A DNA stretch of 22,979 nucleotides, taken from Bacteroidales bacterium UBA1189. Lineage in GTDB: Bacteria > Bacteroidota > Bacteroidia > Bacteroidales > Bacteroidaceae. Positions 1 to 6,163 of the stretch are shown piece after piece; positions within the stretch are counted from its first letter, which is position 1; each line of letters begins with the position of its first letter. The position numbers were made by a program, and so were the translations under genes. The notes beneath the pieces are model-generated. The model saw only the letters and a program-made list of their open reading frames with translations. It was not told where the DNA came from and searched no databases. The stretch spans positions 1 to 22,979 of the forward strand of contig DBYJ01000002.1 of NCBI GenBank assembly GCA_002309805.1, given 5' to 3'.

Positions 1-2
1 TC

Positions 3-1232
3 TTCAGCGAAGGCCAGCTGATCTTCTGCGGCAAGGGTAATCTGGTCGTCAAGGCCAGCGGAAAAGCCGGCATCACGAGCGACGATTATGTCCGCTTCAT
101 GTCGAGCCCGACTGTCAAGGTCACTTCCAGTGCCGGTCACGCCGTACGTGGCAAAGACGCCATCATCATGACGGCCGGCGACGTGACCGCCGCCACTTCC
201 GCCGCGATGAAGAAAGGCTTTACCTCCGACTCGTTGGTGCGCTTCGAAGGCGGCAAGACAACCATCAGCGTAACCGGCTCAGCTGCCTATGACGATGAAG
301 ATGCCGAGTACACCGGTACGGCCGGCATCAAGGCCGACAAGCTTTTTGAAATGCTCGACGGCACACTCGTCATCAGCAACACCGGCACCGGCGGTAAAGG
401 CATCAGCGGCGACGCCGACGGCTACTTCTACGGCGGGACGCTGGACATCTCCGTCTCGGGCAGCAACTACGGCAGTTCGTCAGGTGGCGGAGGCTTCGGA
501 GGCGGATTCGGAGGCGGATTCGGCGGAGGCTTTGGCGGAGGCAGCAGCTCGTCCTCCAACAGCGTGGCCGCCAAGGGCATCAAGTTCGACGGTAACCTGA
601 CGTTTGCCGGCAGCAAGGTCAGCGTCAGCTGCAAGTCCCACGAGGGCATCGAGGCGAAGGGCACGCTCACCATCTCCGACGGCATCGTCTATAGCTATTC
701 GGCCTCGGACGACGCCGTCAACTCGGGCAGCACCTTCACCGTCTCCGGCGGCTACCTCTGCGGCTATGCCCCATCGAACGACGCGCTCGATGCCAACGGC
801 AACTTCTACGTCAAGGGCGGCACCGTCTATGCCATCGGCTCCACGGCTCCTGAGGTAGCCCTCGACGCCAACACCGAGGGAGGCTTCAAGCTCTATGTGC
901 AGGGCGGTACACTTGTGGCCATCGGCGGTCTGGAGTCCGGTGCCACGCTCTCACAAAGCTGCTACCAAGCCTCGTCGTGGACGAAGAACACGTGGTATGC
1001 GCTCACCAGTGGCAGCACCACGTTTGCCTTCAAGACGCCCTCCAGCGGCGGTACCGGTCTGGTCGTCTCGGCCGCGTCCACGCCCACGCTCAAGTCGGGC
1101 GTCACCGTCTCGGGCGGCACCAGCTATTTCGACGGTATGACCGCCGTTGGCGCCACCGTCTCGGGCGGTTCCAGCGTCTCCCTCTCCACCTACACCGGCG
1201 GCACCAACGGCGGAGGACCCGGCCGCTGGTAA
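3..1232 (+). CDS. Cthe_2159-type carbohydrate-binding domain protein, 5' truncated
   Basis: The frame is open from base 3, so the gene enters from outside the window and only its last 409 residues are seen. The first ATG in view, at base 99, sits inside the fold and is not the start. The protein is a run of short beta-helix-like turns rich in Gly, Ser, Thr and Asp, with recurring phrases of the kind GxLxIxSxGDGI and KGI. That pattern is typical of the Cthe_2159 carbohydrate-binding family, calcium-dependent beta-helical proteins that bind acidic polysaccharide. A Gly-Phe collar interrupts the fold near the middle. The signal peptide would lie upstream and is not visible. The likely place is the cell surface or periplasm. 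The family call rests on overall pattern only; another beta-solenoid adhesin is possible. Confidence 0.7.
   Translation, partial: FSEGQLIFCGKGNLVVKASGKAGITSDDYVRFMSSPTVKVTSSAGHAVRGKDAIIMTAGDVTAATSAAMKKGFTSDSLVRFEGGKTTISVTGSAAYDDEDAEYTGTAGIKADKLFEMLDGTLVISNTGTGGKGISGDADGYFYGGTLDISVSGSNYGSSSGGGGFGGGFGGGFGGGFGGGSSSSSNSVAAKGIKFDGNLTFAGSKVSVSCKSHEGIEAKGTLTISDGIVYSYSASDDAVNSGSTFTVSGGYLCGYAPSNDALDANGNFYVKGGTVYAIGSTAPEVALDANTEGGFKLYVQGGTLVAIGGLESGATLSQSCYQASSWTKNTWYALTSGSTTFAFKTPSSGGTGLVVSAASTPTLKSGVTVSGGTSYFDGMTAVGATVSGGSSVSLSTYTGGTNGGGPGRW
483..542 (+). repeat. Gly-Gly-Gly-Phe coding tandem repeat
   Basis: About four 12-base units encode GGGF repeats, followed by a run of five serines. The units differ mainly at third codon positions. 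The stretch lies in frame inside the carbohydrate-binding protein and probably forms a flexible collar or linker. Confidence 0.8.
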
Positions 1233-1258
1233 CGTAACTCACAACGAATTTTGCGGCA

Positions 1259-1292
1259 AAAAAGGCAGGGGCCGTCTTACGACAGCCCCTGC
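1259..1292 (-). terminator. Rho-independent terminator of the HU-like block
   Basis: An 8-base-pair stem, GCAGGGGC (1265-1272) with GCCCCTGC (1285-1292), has an inner GTC/GAC pairing. On the minus strand it is followed at once by CTTTTTT. It lies 22 bases past the stop of the last leftward HU-like gene. On the plus strand the hairpin lacks a T run, so it may stop the convergent gene less well. Confidence 0.8.
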
Positions 1293-1314
1293 ACATGCAA
1301 GGATGGAGGAGTGC

Positions 1315-1731
1315 TTACGCCATCAGTTCGCTGGGCACACGCTGCAGCCTGGCGTCGGTGACGACACCCTTCTTCATGCTGGAGGCGGGTCGGAACAGCA
1401 CGCCCACGTCCGTGATATACGACAGGGGATCGAAGCTGTCAAGGCCGATGACCGCACGGGTGAAGCAGCGGCCCGAGACCTTCGTGTAGAAGATGCCGAA
1501 GTCGTCCAGCACGATGTTCTCACCCGCCAGCAGGGCCTCACGGATGTAATGCAGCAGGGCGGTGACGACAGCCACGATGTCCGTGCGCGACAGCGTACTC
1601 TTGTACTCGATGTTGCCCACGATCTGGGTGGTGCTGTAGAGCGGCGTCTTCGCCACCTTGTTGCAGGCGTAGTCCACGCCTTCCGCACCTTTGGGGTTGG
1701 TGCAACTAACTACTTTGTATTTGATTGCCAT
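1315..1731 (-). CDS. HU-related DNA-binding protein, copy 1
   Basis: This 138-residue protein starts MAIKYKVVSC and ends RVPSELMA. It fits the Bacteroidales histone-like family (HU-HIG type): an N-terminal strand containing NPKGAEG, then the HU core of two helices (near residues 45-75) and a beta-arm with a FG(I/T)F-like turn near residue 80. HU proteins bind and bend DNA as dimers. This family is specific to Bacteroidetes and its targets are not known. It is a paralogue of the next gene upstream, with the same length and nearly identical first and last ten residues. It is the last gene of the leftward block before a terminator. The start is the ATG that aligns with its paralogue. Confidence 0.85.
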   Translation of the reverse strand: MAIKYKVVSCTNPKGAEGVDYACNKVAKTPLYSTTQIVGNIEYKSTLSRTDIVAVVTALLHYIREALLAGENIVLDDFGIFYTKVSGRCFTRAVIGLDSFDPLSYITDVGVLFRPASSMKKGVVTDARLQRVPSELMA

Positions 1732-1739
1732 AGTCGTTT

Positions 1740-1789
1740 GGAAATTAGAAATTAGAAATTAGGAATTAGAAATTGGGTTAGGGGTTAGG
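1740..1789. repeat. AATTAG / TTAGGGGTTAG low-complexity intergenic repeat
   Basis: The gap between HU-like copies 1 and 2 is filled with degenerate GAAATTA units that grade into a 17-base string (1773-1789) also present at 2715-2731. That string overlaps the stop codon of copy 2. Similar low-complexity filler is common between Bacteroidales genes. No function can be assigned. Confidence 0.7.
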
Positions 1790-2201
1790 CCATCAGCTCC
1801 GAGGGGACGCGCTTCAGCGTGCGGTAGGAGCGGATGTGGCGCTTCAGGGCGGCGTTGCAATGGAACGTCAGGCGCACGCCGCGGATGAACGCGCGGGGGT
1901 TGAAGCCATCCTGTCCGATGACCGACTGGGCGAAGCACTTGCTGCGGATGCCCGGGTTGAAGGTGCCGATGCCCTCCATCTCCACGGGGTTGCCGTCGGC
2001 CAGACGGTTCGTAATCTCGGTGAAGTAAGCCTTCAGGATGCCCTTCACCTCGGCGTCGGTCACGGTGGTGGCTTCGCTGACGAGGGCGACAAGGCCGTCA
2101 AGGGTGAGGTCGCCCGTCTTCGTTCTGCGGTTGCAGGCGTATTCCACGCCCTCCGCACCTTTGGGGTTGATGCACCCCACAACTTTGTAATTGATTGCCA
2201 T
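1785..2201 (-). CDS. HU-related DNA-binding protein, copy 2
   Basis: A 138-residue paralogue of copy 1, beginning MAINYKVVGC and ending RVPSELMA. The HU-like core includes a helical stretch (TVTDAEVKGILKAYF) and the turn EGIGTFNPGI, where DNA-binding HU proteins have the FGTF beta-turn. An in-frame ATG at 2291 would add 30 residues. I prefer the ATG at 2201, because it matches copy 1 residue for residue and the extra stretch (rich in K and F, encoded by AT-rich leader) looks like read-through. The gene follows copy 3 after about 105 bases and is probably cotranscribed with it. Its role is likely DNA packaging or local regulation; this is inferred from the family. Confidence 0.85.
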   Translation of the reverse strand: MAINYKVVGCINPKGAEGVEYACNRRTKTGDLTLDGLVALVSEATTVTDAEVKGILKAYFTEITNRLADGNPVEMEGIGTFNPGIRSKCFAQSVIGQDGFNPRAFIRGVRLTFHCNAALKRHIRSYRTLKRVPSELMA

Positions 2202-2306
2202 AGGAGTAAAAAAAAGTTTGATGTTTAACGGTTTGTTTTTTTGCGTTTTGGCCACAGGGGCCGCGAGAGAAACCTTTCGGTTGGGGAACATGGAGTGCGT
2301 ACTCCA
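2202..2306 (-). other. Structured spacer between HU-like copies 3 and 2
   Basis: The spacer holds a perfect hairpin (ATGGAGT 2290-2296, ACTCCAT 2301-2307) touching the stop of copy 3. Beyond it, on the minus strand, lies a short AACC-GAAA-GGTT hairpin with a tetraloop. Neither is followed by a clear T run, so they may be mRNA processing or stabilising structures rather than terminators. Confidence 0.35.
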
Positions 2307-2711
2307 TCATGTGCTCTTCCGCCGTAGGGTGGCGAGGGAGGCGAGGTCACGCTTCAGCCGCTCGGTGGGGCGGAAGAGGACTTTGTAGCCGTGGATGAGC
2401 CGGCGGGCGTCGAAACCGGGTTGTTCTGTCTCATCAGGTGTGCACAGGCGAGATTTGACAGTCAGCTGAAAACTCCCCAGTCCCTGCAGCTCGACGATGC
2501 GTCCGGCAAGCAAAGCTTCGTGGATGTTGTGCAGGAGGGCAATCATGACGGCATAGACATCCGCAGGGGTCAGCGAGGTGGCCTCGCAGATGTCACGCGC
2601 CATGTCGTAGAAGTCGTAGCGGCTGGTCGAGACCACGCACAGCCGCTGCGTCATCGGGTAACCGTCGATGCCAAGGTGACGGTTCGGAATGAGTTTGAAT
2701 TCAATAGCCAT
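2307..2711 (-). CDS. HU-related DNA-binding protein, copy 3 (divergent)
   Basis: A 134-residue protein, MAIEFKLIPNRH..., with the same plan as copies 1 and 2: a short N-terminal strand, two helices (SLTPADVYAVMIALLHNIHEALLAG), then a beta-turn LGSFQLTV and an FRPTERLKRDL helix. It lacks the NPKGAEG and RVPSELMA signatures, so it is the most diverged of the three. It is first in the leftward HU-like block and has the best promoter. DNA bending or binding is inferred from the HU family. Three tandem HU-like genes next to a primase suggest a nucleoprotein job for this block, but that is speculative. Confidence 0.75.
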   Translation of the reverse strand: MAIEFKLIPNRHLGIDGYPMTQRLCVVSTSRYDFYDMARDICEATSLTPADVYAVMIALLHNIHEALLAGRIVELQGLGSFQLTVKSRLCTPDETEQPGFDARRLIHGYKVLFRPTERLKRDLASLATLRRKST

Positions 2712-2714
2712 AGT

Positions 2715-2745
2715 TTGGGTTAGGGGTTAGGGTTTAGAGTTTTGG
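2715..2745. repeat. GGGTTAG-like repeat in the leader of HU-like copy 3
   Basis: The string TTGGGTTAGGGGTTAGG (2715-2731) is identical to 1773-1789 and continues as degenerate copies. It would lie in the 5' leader of the mRNA for copy 3. It resembles a telomere repeat by chance and is better read as Bacteroidales intergenic filler. Confidence 0.65.
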
Positions 2746-2776
2746 GTTATATGTTGATGTGTTTTCTTATCTGTTA

Positions 2777-2808
2777 CAAAGGTAATACTTTTCTTTGTAA
2801 CCACCAAA
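2777..2808 (-). promoter_or_regulatory. Bacteroidetes-type promoter for the HU-like genes
   Basis: On the minus strand there is TTTG (2805-2808), a 20-base spacer, then TACCTTTG (2777-2784). This fits the Bacteroidetes -33 TTTG and -7 TAnnTTTG consensus. It lies about 65 bases upstream of the copy 3 start, leaving a leader that contains the GGGTTAG-like repeat. Confidence 0.65.
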
Positions 2809-2948
2809 TAAAAATGGGACTTTTTTGTCTGAAAATGAATTTATTTCGTGCAAAAAATTCGTGTCGTTTTCAGCCGCGGAAACGGGGCGGGACGCGACGT
2901 GTTCCGAGCGTCGGACGTGACGTGTCTGGTGCCTTCAGGAGTGCTGTC

Positions 2949-3971
2949 CTACGGAGGACGGCTGGCGGGCGGAGGGGTGAGTTTGGCGGTCAGGTAGTAT
3001 TCGCTGAAGTCCTTGCAGCCGGGCGGGAGCGGGTGGCGGATCAGGTGGGGCAAGGCCTGGCGGAGCTGCAGGAAGAGCTGTTCGCCCGGGGCGTCGCAGT
3101 CGGGGTACATGTGGAAGGTGGTTTCGAGTTCCATGCTCAAGGTTACAAGCTGTTTCAGGTCGGCAGGCTTCAGCAGGGTTGCCGAGGGGATGGCGACGGC
3201 CTTGTGTCCGGCCGAGAGCATGGCCCAGCAGTCCGAGGCGCCCTCGGTGATGTAGAGCGGCTCGGCGGGGCGCAGGAGGTTGAGGACGGGCAGGTTATAG
3301 ATGCCGCAGACCGACCCCGCAGGGAAGCGGAAACGCGGTGCAGGTGGTTTCATGTTCCATGTTTCAGGTTTCAAGTTGTTTGAATCCTGGCTCTTGGAAC
3401 TTGAATCCATCGTATTGGAACTTGAATCTTGAAACTTGAAACTCAAATTCCTGTTCTGTATGCCCGTGAGGTGGCCCTCTCTATCATAATAAGGTATCTG
3501 CAGCCACTCGGTCCCCTCGCGGTCGCGCCACGATGTGAGGCGGCACCAGCGGACGACGCGTTCGTCGAGCTGGCGTTCGTCGAAGAGGAACCTCCGCGCC
3601 GCCTCGCTCAGAAAGGGACGGGCGAAGAACCGCTCGTAGCGGCTGGCGTCGAAGGGGGGCGTAGCGGAAGGCGCCGAGCGTGGAGCGCGCTCCGTTTCGT
3701 CCGCCATGAGGATGGCGTGTTCGTCGGCCAGCCAGCGGCACGCCTCGCTGAACTCCTTGTGGAGGCAGTTCATCACGAGGTCGATGGTGCCGCCGTGGGC
3801 GCCGCAGGCGAAGCAGCGGTAGGTGTTGCGGCGGGTGCTGAACGACAGGCTGGCGTGGTGGTCGTCGTGGAAGGGGCAGAGGCACTTGTGGCGGTTCACG
3901 CCGAGCCCGAGCCGCCCCGCGACCCCCTCAACGGGAAGGTCGCGGAGCCTCTGGAGATAGTATTTGTCCAT
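2949..3971 (-). CDS. CHC2 zinc-finger / Toprim primase-like protein
   Basis: This 340-residue protein has a DnaG-type CHC2 zinc finger at its N terminus (C32-x2-H35 and C53-x2-C56), then a linker, then a Toprim domain with E243 in LYITEG and the metal-binding DCD at 291-293. Known relatives make RNA primers for DNA replication, often in mobile elements or in conserved Bacteroidales blocks. It lies 2 bases after the DUF3987-type gene, so the two are surely cotranscribed and probably act together. Residues about 177-211 are a Ser/Asp/Lys/Asn-rich insert encoded by low-complexity repeats (see the repeat entry). The C-terminal DnaB-interaction domain of full DnaG is missing. The fold call is firm; the process it serves is not known. 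Confidence 0.8.
   Translation of the reverse strand: MDKYYLQRLRDLPVEGVAGRLGLGVNRHKCLCPFHDDHHASLSFSTRRNTYRCFACGAHGGTIDLVMNCLHKEFSEACRWLADEHAILMADETERAPRSAPSATPPFDASRYERFFARPFLSEAARRFLFDERQLDERVVRWCRLTSWRDREGTEWLQIPYYDREGHLTGIQNRNLSFKFQDSSSNTMDSSSKSQDSNNLKPETWNMKPPAPRFRFPAGSVCGIYNLPVLNLLRPAEPLYITEGASDCWAMLSAGHKAVAIPSATLLKPADLKQLVTLSMELETTFHMYPDCDAPGEQLFLQLRQALPHLIRHPLPPGCKDFSEYYLTAKLTPPPASRPP
3339..3443. repeat. In-frame low-complexity repeat insert in the primase gene
   Basis: About 105 bases of TTGAAAC / TTGGAACTTGAATC-like units sit inside the gene. The 14-base string TTGGAACTTGAATC occurs at 3394-3407 and 3415-3428, exactly 21 bases apart, so the expansion keeps frame. The encoded residues (QDSSSNTMD, SSSKSQD) separate GIQNRNLS from RFRFPAGS. 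Confidence 0.75.
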
Positions 3972-3973
3972 CG

Positions 3974-5278
3974 TTACGATTTGCTTTTCAGGTACTCGTC
4001 CGTCTTACTGTAGAGCCCCGTCTGCGCCGAGTGGGTGATGAACTTGCGGAACACCCATTTGCGCAGCTGGCTGGCGGTGCCCTCCTTGCTTTTGCCCAGT
4101 CTCACGCGGAGAGCTTCCAGTTGCGCCGCGTTGAAGGTGTCAGGCAGGCTGTCAAGCATGTTCTTGGGCGTGTAACGCCGGGCCTCGCTCGTCTGGTCGG
4201 CATCCTTGCCCAGCAGGTCGGCAAACACCTGCAGCTTCGACCAGATGTCGTGATAGACCAGCCATTCCACCAGGTCGCCCATGGGCCTTGTGAACGTCTG
4301 GTTGTTGAGGATCCAGAGGACGCAACCGGCTTTCCAGCCCGACACCAGCGCACGATGGGAAATCTCGAACAGCACGTCGTCGTCGGCCAGATCGGCGATG
4401 GTCGCCATGTCCTGCGCCAGCTTTTCGGTAAGCTTATTGAGCGGTCGGACAATGTAGCGCCCCTTGCAGATGCCGAGCCGCACGAGGTACTCATCCAACT
4501 GCTTGTAGAACTTCTCGTCGTAATGGCCCTGGCGTGGGATGCGGCCGTCGCGGGCCGTACGCTGCTTGTAGGAGAAGACCATGCGGCCAAACGTGCCGTT
4601 GAAGAGGTCGTACTTATAGAACTTACGCGTGGCATACGGCGTGGATGAGATGGTGAGGTTGACCCGCAGGACGGGGTTTCCCGTCACGCCGTCGGCCGTG
4701 GCGCGGAGGGCTCCCGCCCGCTGGCGGTCGTAGATGTTGCGCAGCGTCTGCGAGACCTGCCTGTGGCCGCCGCACATGCGGTCGGCCTGTTCCACCTCCG
4801 TCATGTTGATGTACTGGGTGCGGCCGCCCAGCTGCTCAAGTGCCATCGCGTTCTGGATGAACGCCGGGTTGGTCATGTCCGAAGGCGGGAACCAGAAGGC
4901 CACGTCGGGACGGAGCGGCTTCTCCTTGTTGGCACCCTTGGTCTTCACCTGCTTCTGCCACTCCACCAGTTTACGGAGTTCCTCTTCGTCGTGCTGGCGG
5001 AAATCGCGACAAATGGCTTCGACAAGGCTCGACAATTGTCCCTTGTTACCTCCACTTTCGGCTACCAGATGGGCCATTTGGCCACACGGTTCCTTCCAGC
5101 TGAGGTCGGGATACTGAAATTCTGTGTTGCTGATGTGTGCGCCAAGTATAGGGAAAAGCATCGGGACGAGGGGTTCCTGGATGTCTTTTGACACCTGCGA
5201 GAGCAGGATTTTGATGCATTCTGTGCCTCTTCCGAGCTTTGGCATCTGGGGCGCGGAAGGTTTTGTGATGTCATACAT
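3974..5278 (-). CDS. DUF3987-type P-loop protein (primase partner)
   Basis: A 434-residue protein of a family I recognise from Bacteroidales, usually paired with a CHC2/Toprim primase and with VirE-N proteins. The stretch ESGGNKGQL near residue 75 sits where a Walker A would be but lacks the GK[S/T] ending. A hydrophobic strand ending INMTEVEQAD, followed by GGHRQVSQ, could be Walker B and sensor. Strongly conserved-looking phrases follow (DGVTGNPVLR, FNGTFGRMVFSYK, RDGRIPRQGHY). The C-terminal third is helical. A helicase or primase accessory role is inferred from the partner gene. The start ATG at 5278 follows an AT-rich leader. The exact biochemical activity is unknown. Confidence 0.65.
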   Translation of the reverse strand: MYDITKPSAPQMPKLGRGTECIKILLSQVSKDIQEPLVPMLFPILGAHISNTEFQYPDLSWKEPCGQMAHLVAESGGNKGQLSSLVEAICRDFRQHDEEELRKLVEWQKQVKTKGANKEKPLRPDVAFWFPPSDMTNPAFIQNAMALEQLGGRTQYINMTEVEQADRMCGGHRQVSQTLRNIYDRQRAGALRATADGVTGNPVLRVNLTISSTPYATRKFYKYDLFNGTFGRMVFSYKQRTARDGRIPRQGHYDEKFYKQLDEYLVRLGICKGRYIVRPLNKLTEKLAQDMATIADLADDDVLFEISHRALVSGWKAGCVLWILNNQTFTRPMGDLVEWLVYHDIWSKLQVFADLLGKDADQTSEARRYTPKNMLDSLPDTFNAAQLEALRVRLGKSKEGTASQLRKWVFRKFITHSAQTGLYSKTDEYLKSKS

Positions 5279-5317
5279 GATTGATAAATAGCTTTTTAGA
5301 TGAAACTTAATCGACCA

Positions 5318-5471
5318 AGCGTTCCAGCGTTCCAGCGTTCCAACTGTTTTTTTTGAGGTTCCACTCCTCTATATTTATACTATAAATACTTAATTATTAA
5401 TTAATTATATAGTATAATAAGGAGGTATTGTATTCCATTTTTCTTGTTGGAACGCGGAACGCTGGAACGCT
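5318..5471. repeat. Inverted repeat of AGCGTTCC units around an AT-rich core
   Basis: The left arm (5318-5344) is three tandem AGCGTTCC octamers plus AAC. The right arm (5446-5471) is its reverse complement with one base missing. Between them are 101 bases, very AT-rich, with an inner inverted repeat TTATACTATA (5375-5384) and TATAGTATAA (5408-5417). The whole could form a cruciform or a nested stem. It fills the gap between the DUF3987-type gene and the 155-residue gene. Confidence 0.85.
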
Positions 5472-5484
5472 AAGGTCATGTAAC

Positions 5485-5952
5485 TCACTCAATGTCTTCT
5501 CCTACGAGGCCCCTGAGAGCCTCACGAAGTTCGTCACACACGCCGAGGGCGTAGCTGTCGATGTTGTCCGCGTGTACCCTTATCTGTCGGAGGTTGATGC
5601 GCAGCGTGCCGTCGTCGCGGCGGGTGACGGTGATGTACCGTCCGACGAAGACGTGCGGGTTGCGCCTGCCGTCGGTCGTGGGCTGCGTCTCGACGAATTT
5701 GTAGTGGTCCGGGCCATCGTGCGTGATGACTCCTTCGAGGTTCGTGCCTACACGCATGCGCCCTGGCTTACGGGTAAGCAGCTTCAGGTCTATGGCCAGC
5801 TCGGTGTTGGGATAGAACCCGGCCATGTGTTCGCGACTGGCGACGGCAAAGGGCGCGTCGCTCTTCTTCAAAAACTCGTGCAGGATTTCTCCTACTGTGC
5901 GGGGGTCGTACTCTGCTTCCGACCCGGCGCGGTTTGATTTTATATTTGTCAT
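5485..5952 (-). CDS. Hypothetical protein (155 residues)
   Basis: I do not recognise this family. The protein is soluble, mixed alpha/beta, with no signal peptide or membrane segment. An N-terminal helix (TVGEILHEFLKKSD) is followed by beta-rich stretches (NTELAIDLKLLTRKPG, MRVGTNLEGVITHDG, FVGRYITVTRRDDGTLRINLRQI) and a C-terminal helix (YALGVCDELREALRGL). The start ATG at 5952 lies in an AT-rich stretch, just after a short GGCAGC/GCTGCC hairpin (5963-5982) in the leader. The gene is flanked by the AGCGTTCC inverted repeat downstream and the TGATAACA array upstream. It belongs by direction and base composition with the primase block rather than the BREX operon, from which a terminator separates it. 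Confidence 0.65.
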   Translation of the reverse strand: MTNIKSNRAGSEAEYDPRTVGEILHEFLKKSDAPFAVASREHMAGFYPNTELAIDLKLLTRKPGRMRVGTNLEGVITHDGPDHYKFVETQPTTDGRRNPHVFVGRYITVTRRDDGTLRINLRQIRVHADNIDSYALGVCDELREALRGLVGEDIE

Positions 5953-6032
5953 TTATGCTTCGGGCAGCCGATTTGTGCTGCCTCTAGCAATGGGGTGGAG
6001 AGGCCCGATTCCGTTATCTTTTTCCATTAATG

Positions 6033-6082
6033 TGATAACAGAAATGTGATAACAAGAAAATGATAACAGGAAAATGATAACA
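6033..6082. repeat. Four TGATAACA boxes at 14-base period
   Basis: TGATAACA occurs at 6033-6040, 6047-6054, 6061-6068 and 6075-6082, a strict 14-base spacing, with AG-rich linkers. A fifth copy lies at 6141-6148 beyond the hairpin, and a near copy (TTATAACA) at 6153-6160. The array lies 81 to 130 bases upstream of the 155-residue gene and just past the BREX terminator. It looks like an iteron or operator array. Confidence 0.8.
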
Positions 6083-6090
6083 AAAGAAAA

Positions 6091-6124
6091 GCCGAGGCTC
6101 CATAATTTTTTTTGGAACCCCGGC
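6091..6124 (-). terminator. Terminator at the end of the BREX operon
   Basis: An imperfect stem, GCCGAGGCTCC (6091-6101) with GGAACCCCGGC (6114-6124), closes a T-rich loop. On the minus strand it is followed by TTTTCTTTT. On the plus strand it is followed by GATTTTTT, so it may work both ways. It lies about 40 bases past the stop of the last leftward operon gene. Confidence 0.7.
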
Positions 6125-6163
6125 GATTTTTTCCCCTTGGTGATAACAGGTTTTATAACAAAC

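Noticed and set aside
2715..2745. Telomere-like GGGTTAG repeat
   Set aside because: Short, degenerate and in a bacterial 5' leader. The same filler type recurs at 1740-1789, so it is a Bacteroidales intergenic repeat rather than a telomere or linear end.
2903..2915. TCCGAgcgTCGGA hairpin as terminator for the primase gene
   Set aside because: The stem is short and no T run follows within a few bases on the minus strand; the nearest T run is some 50 bases further on.
5318..6160. Possible CRISPR array from the repeated boxes
   Set aside because: The units are 8 bases with spacing of 8 or 14 bases, one set is inverted, and no spacer-sized unique sequences or cas genes are present.
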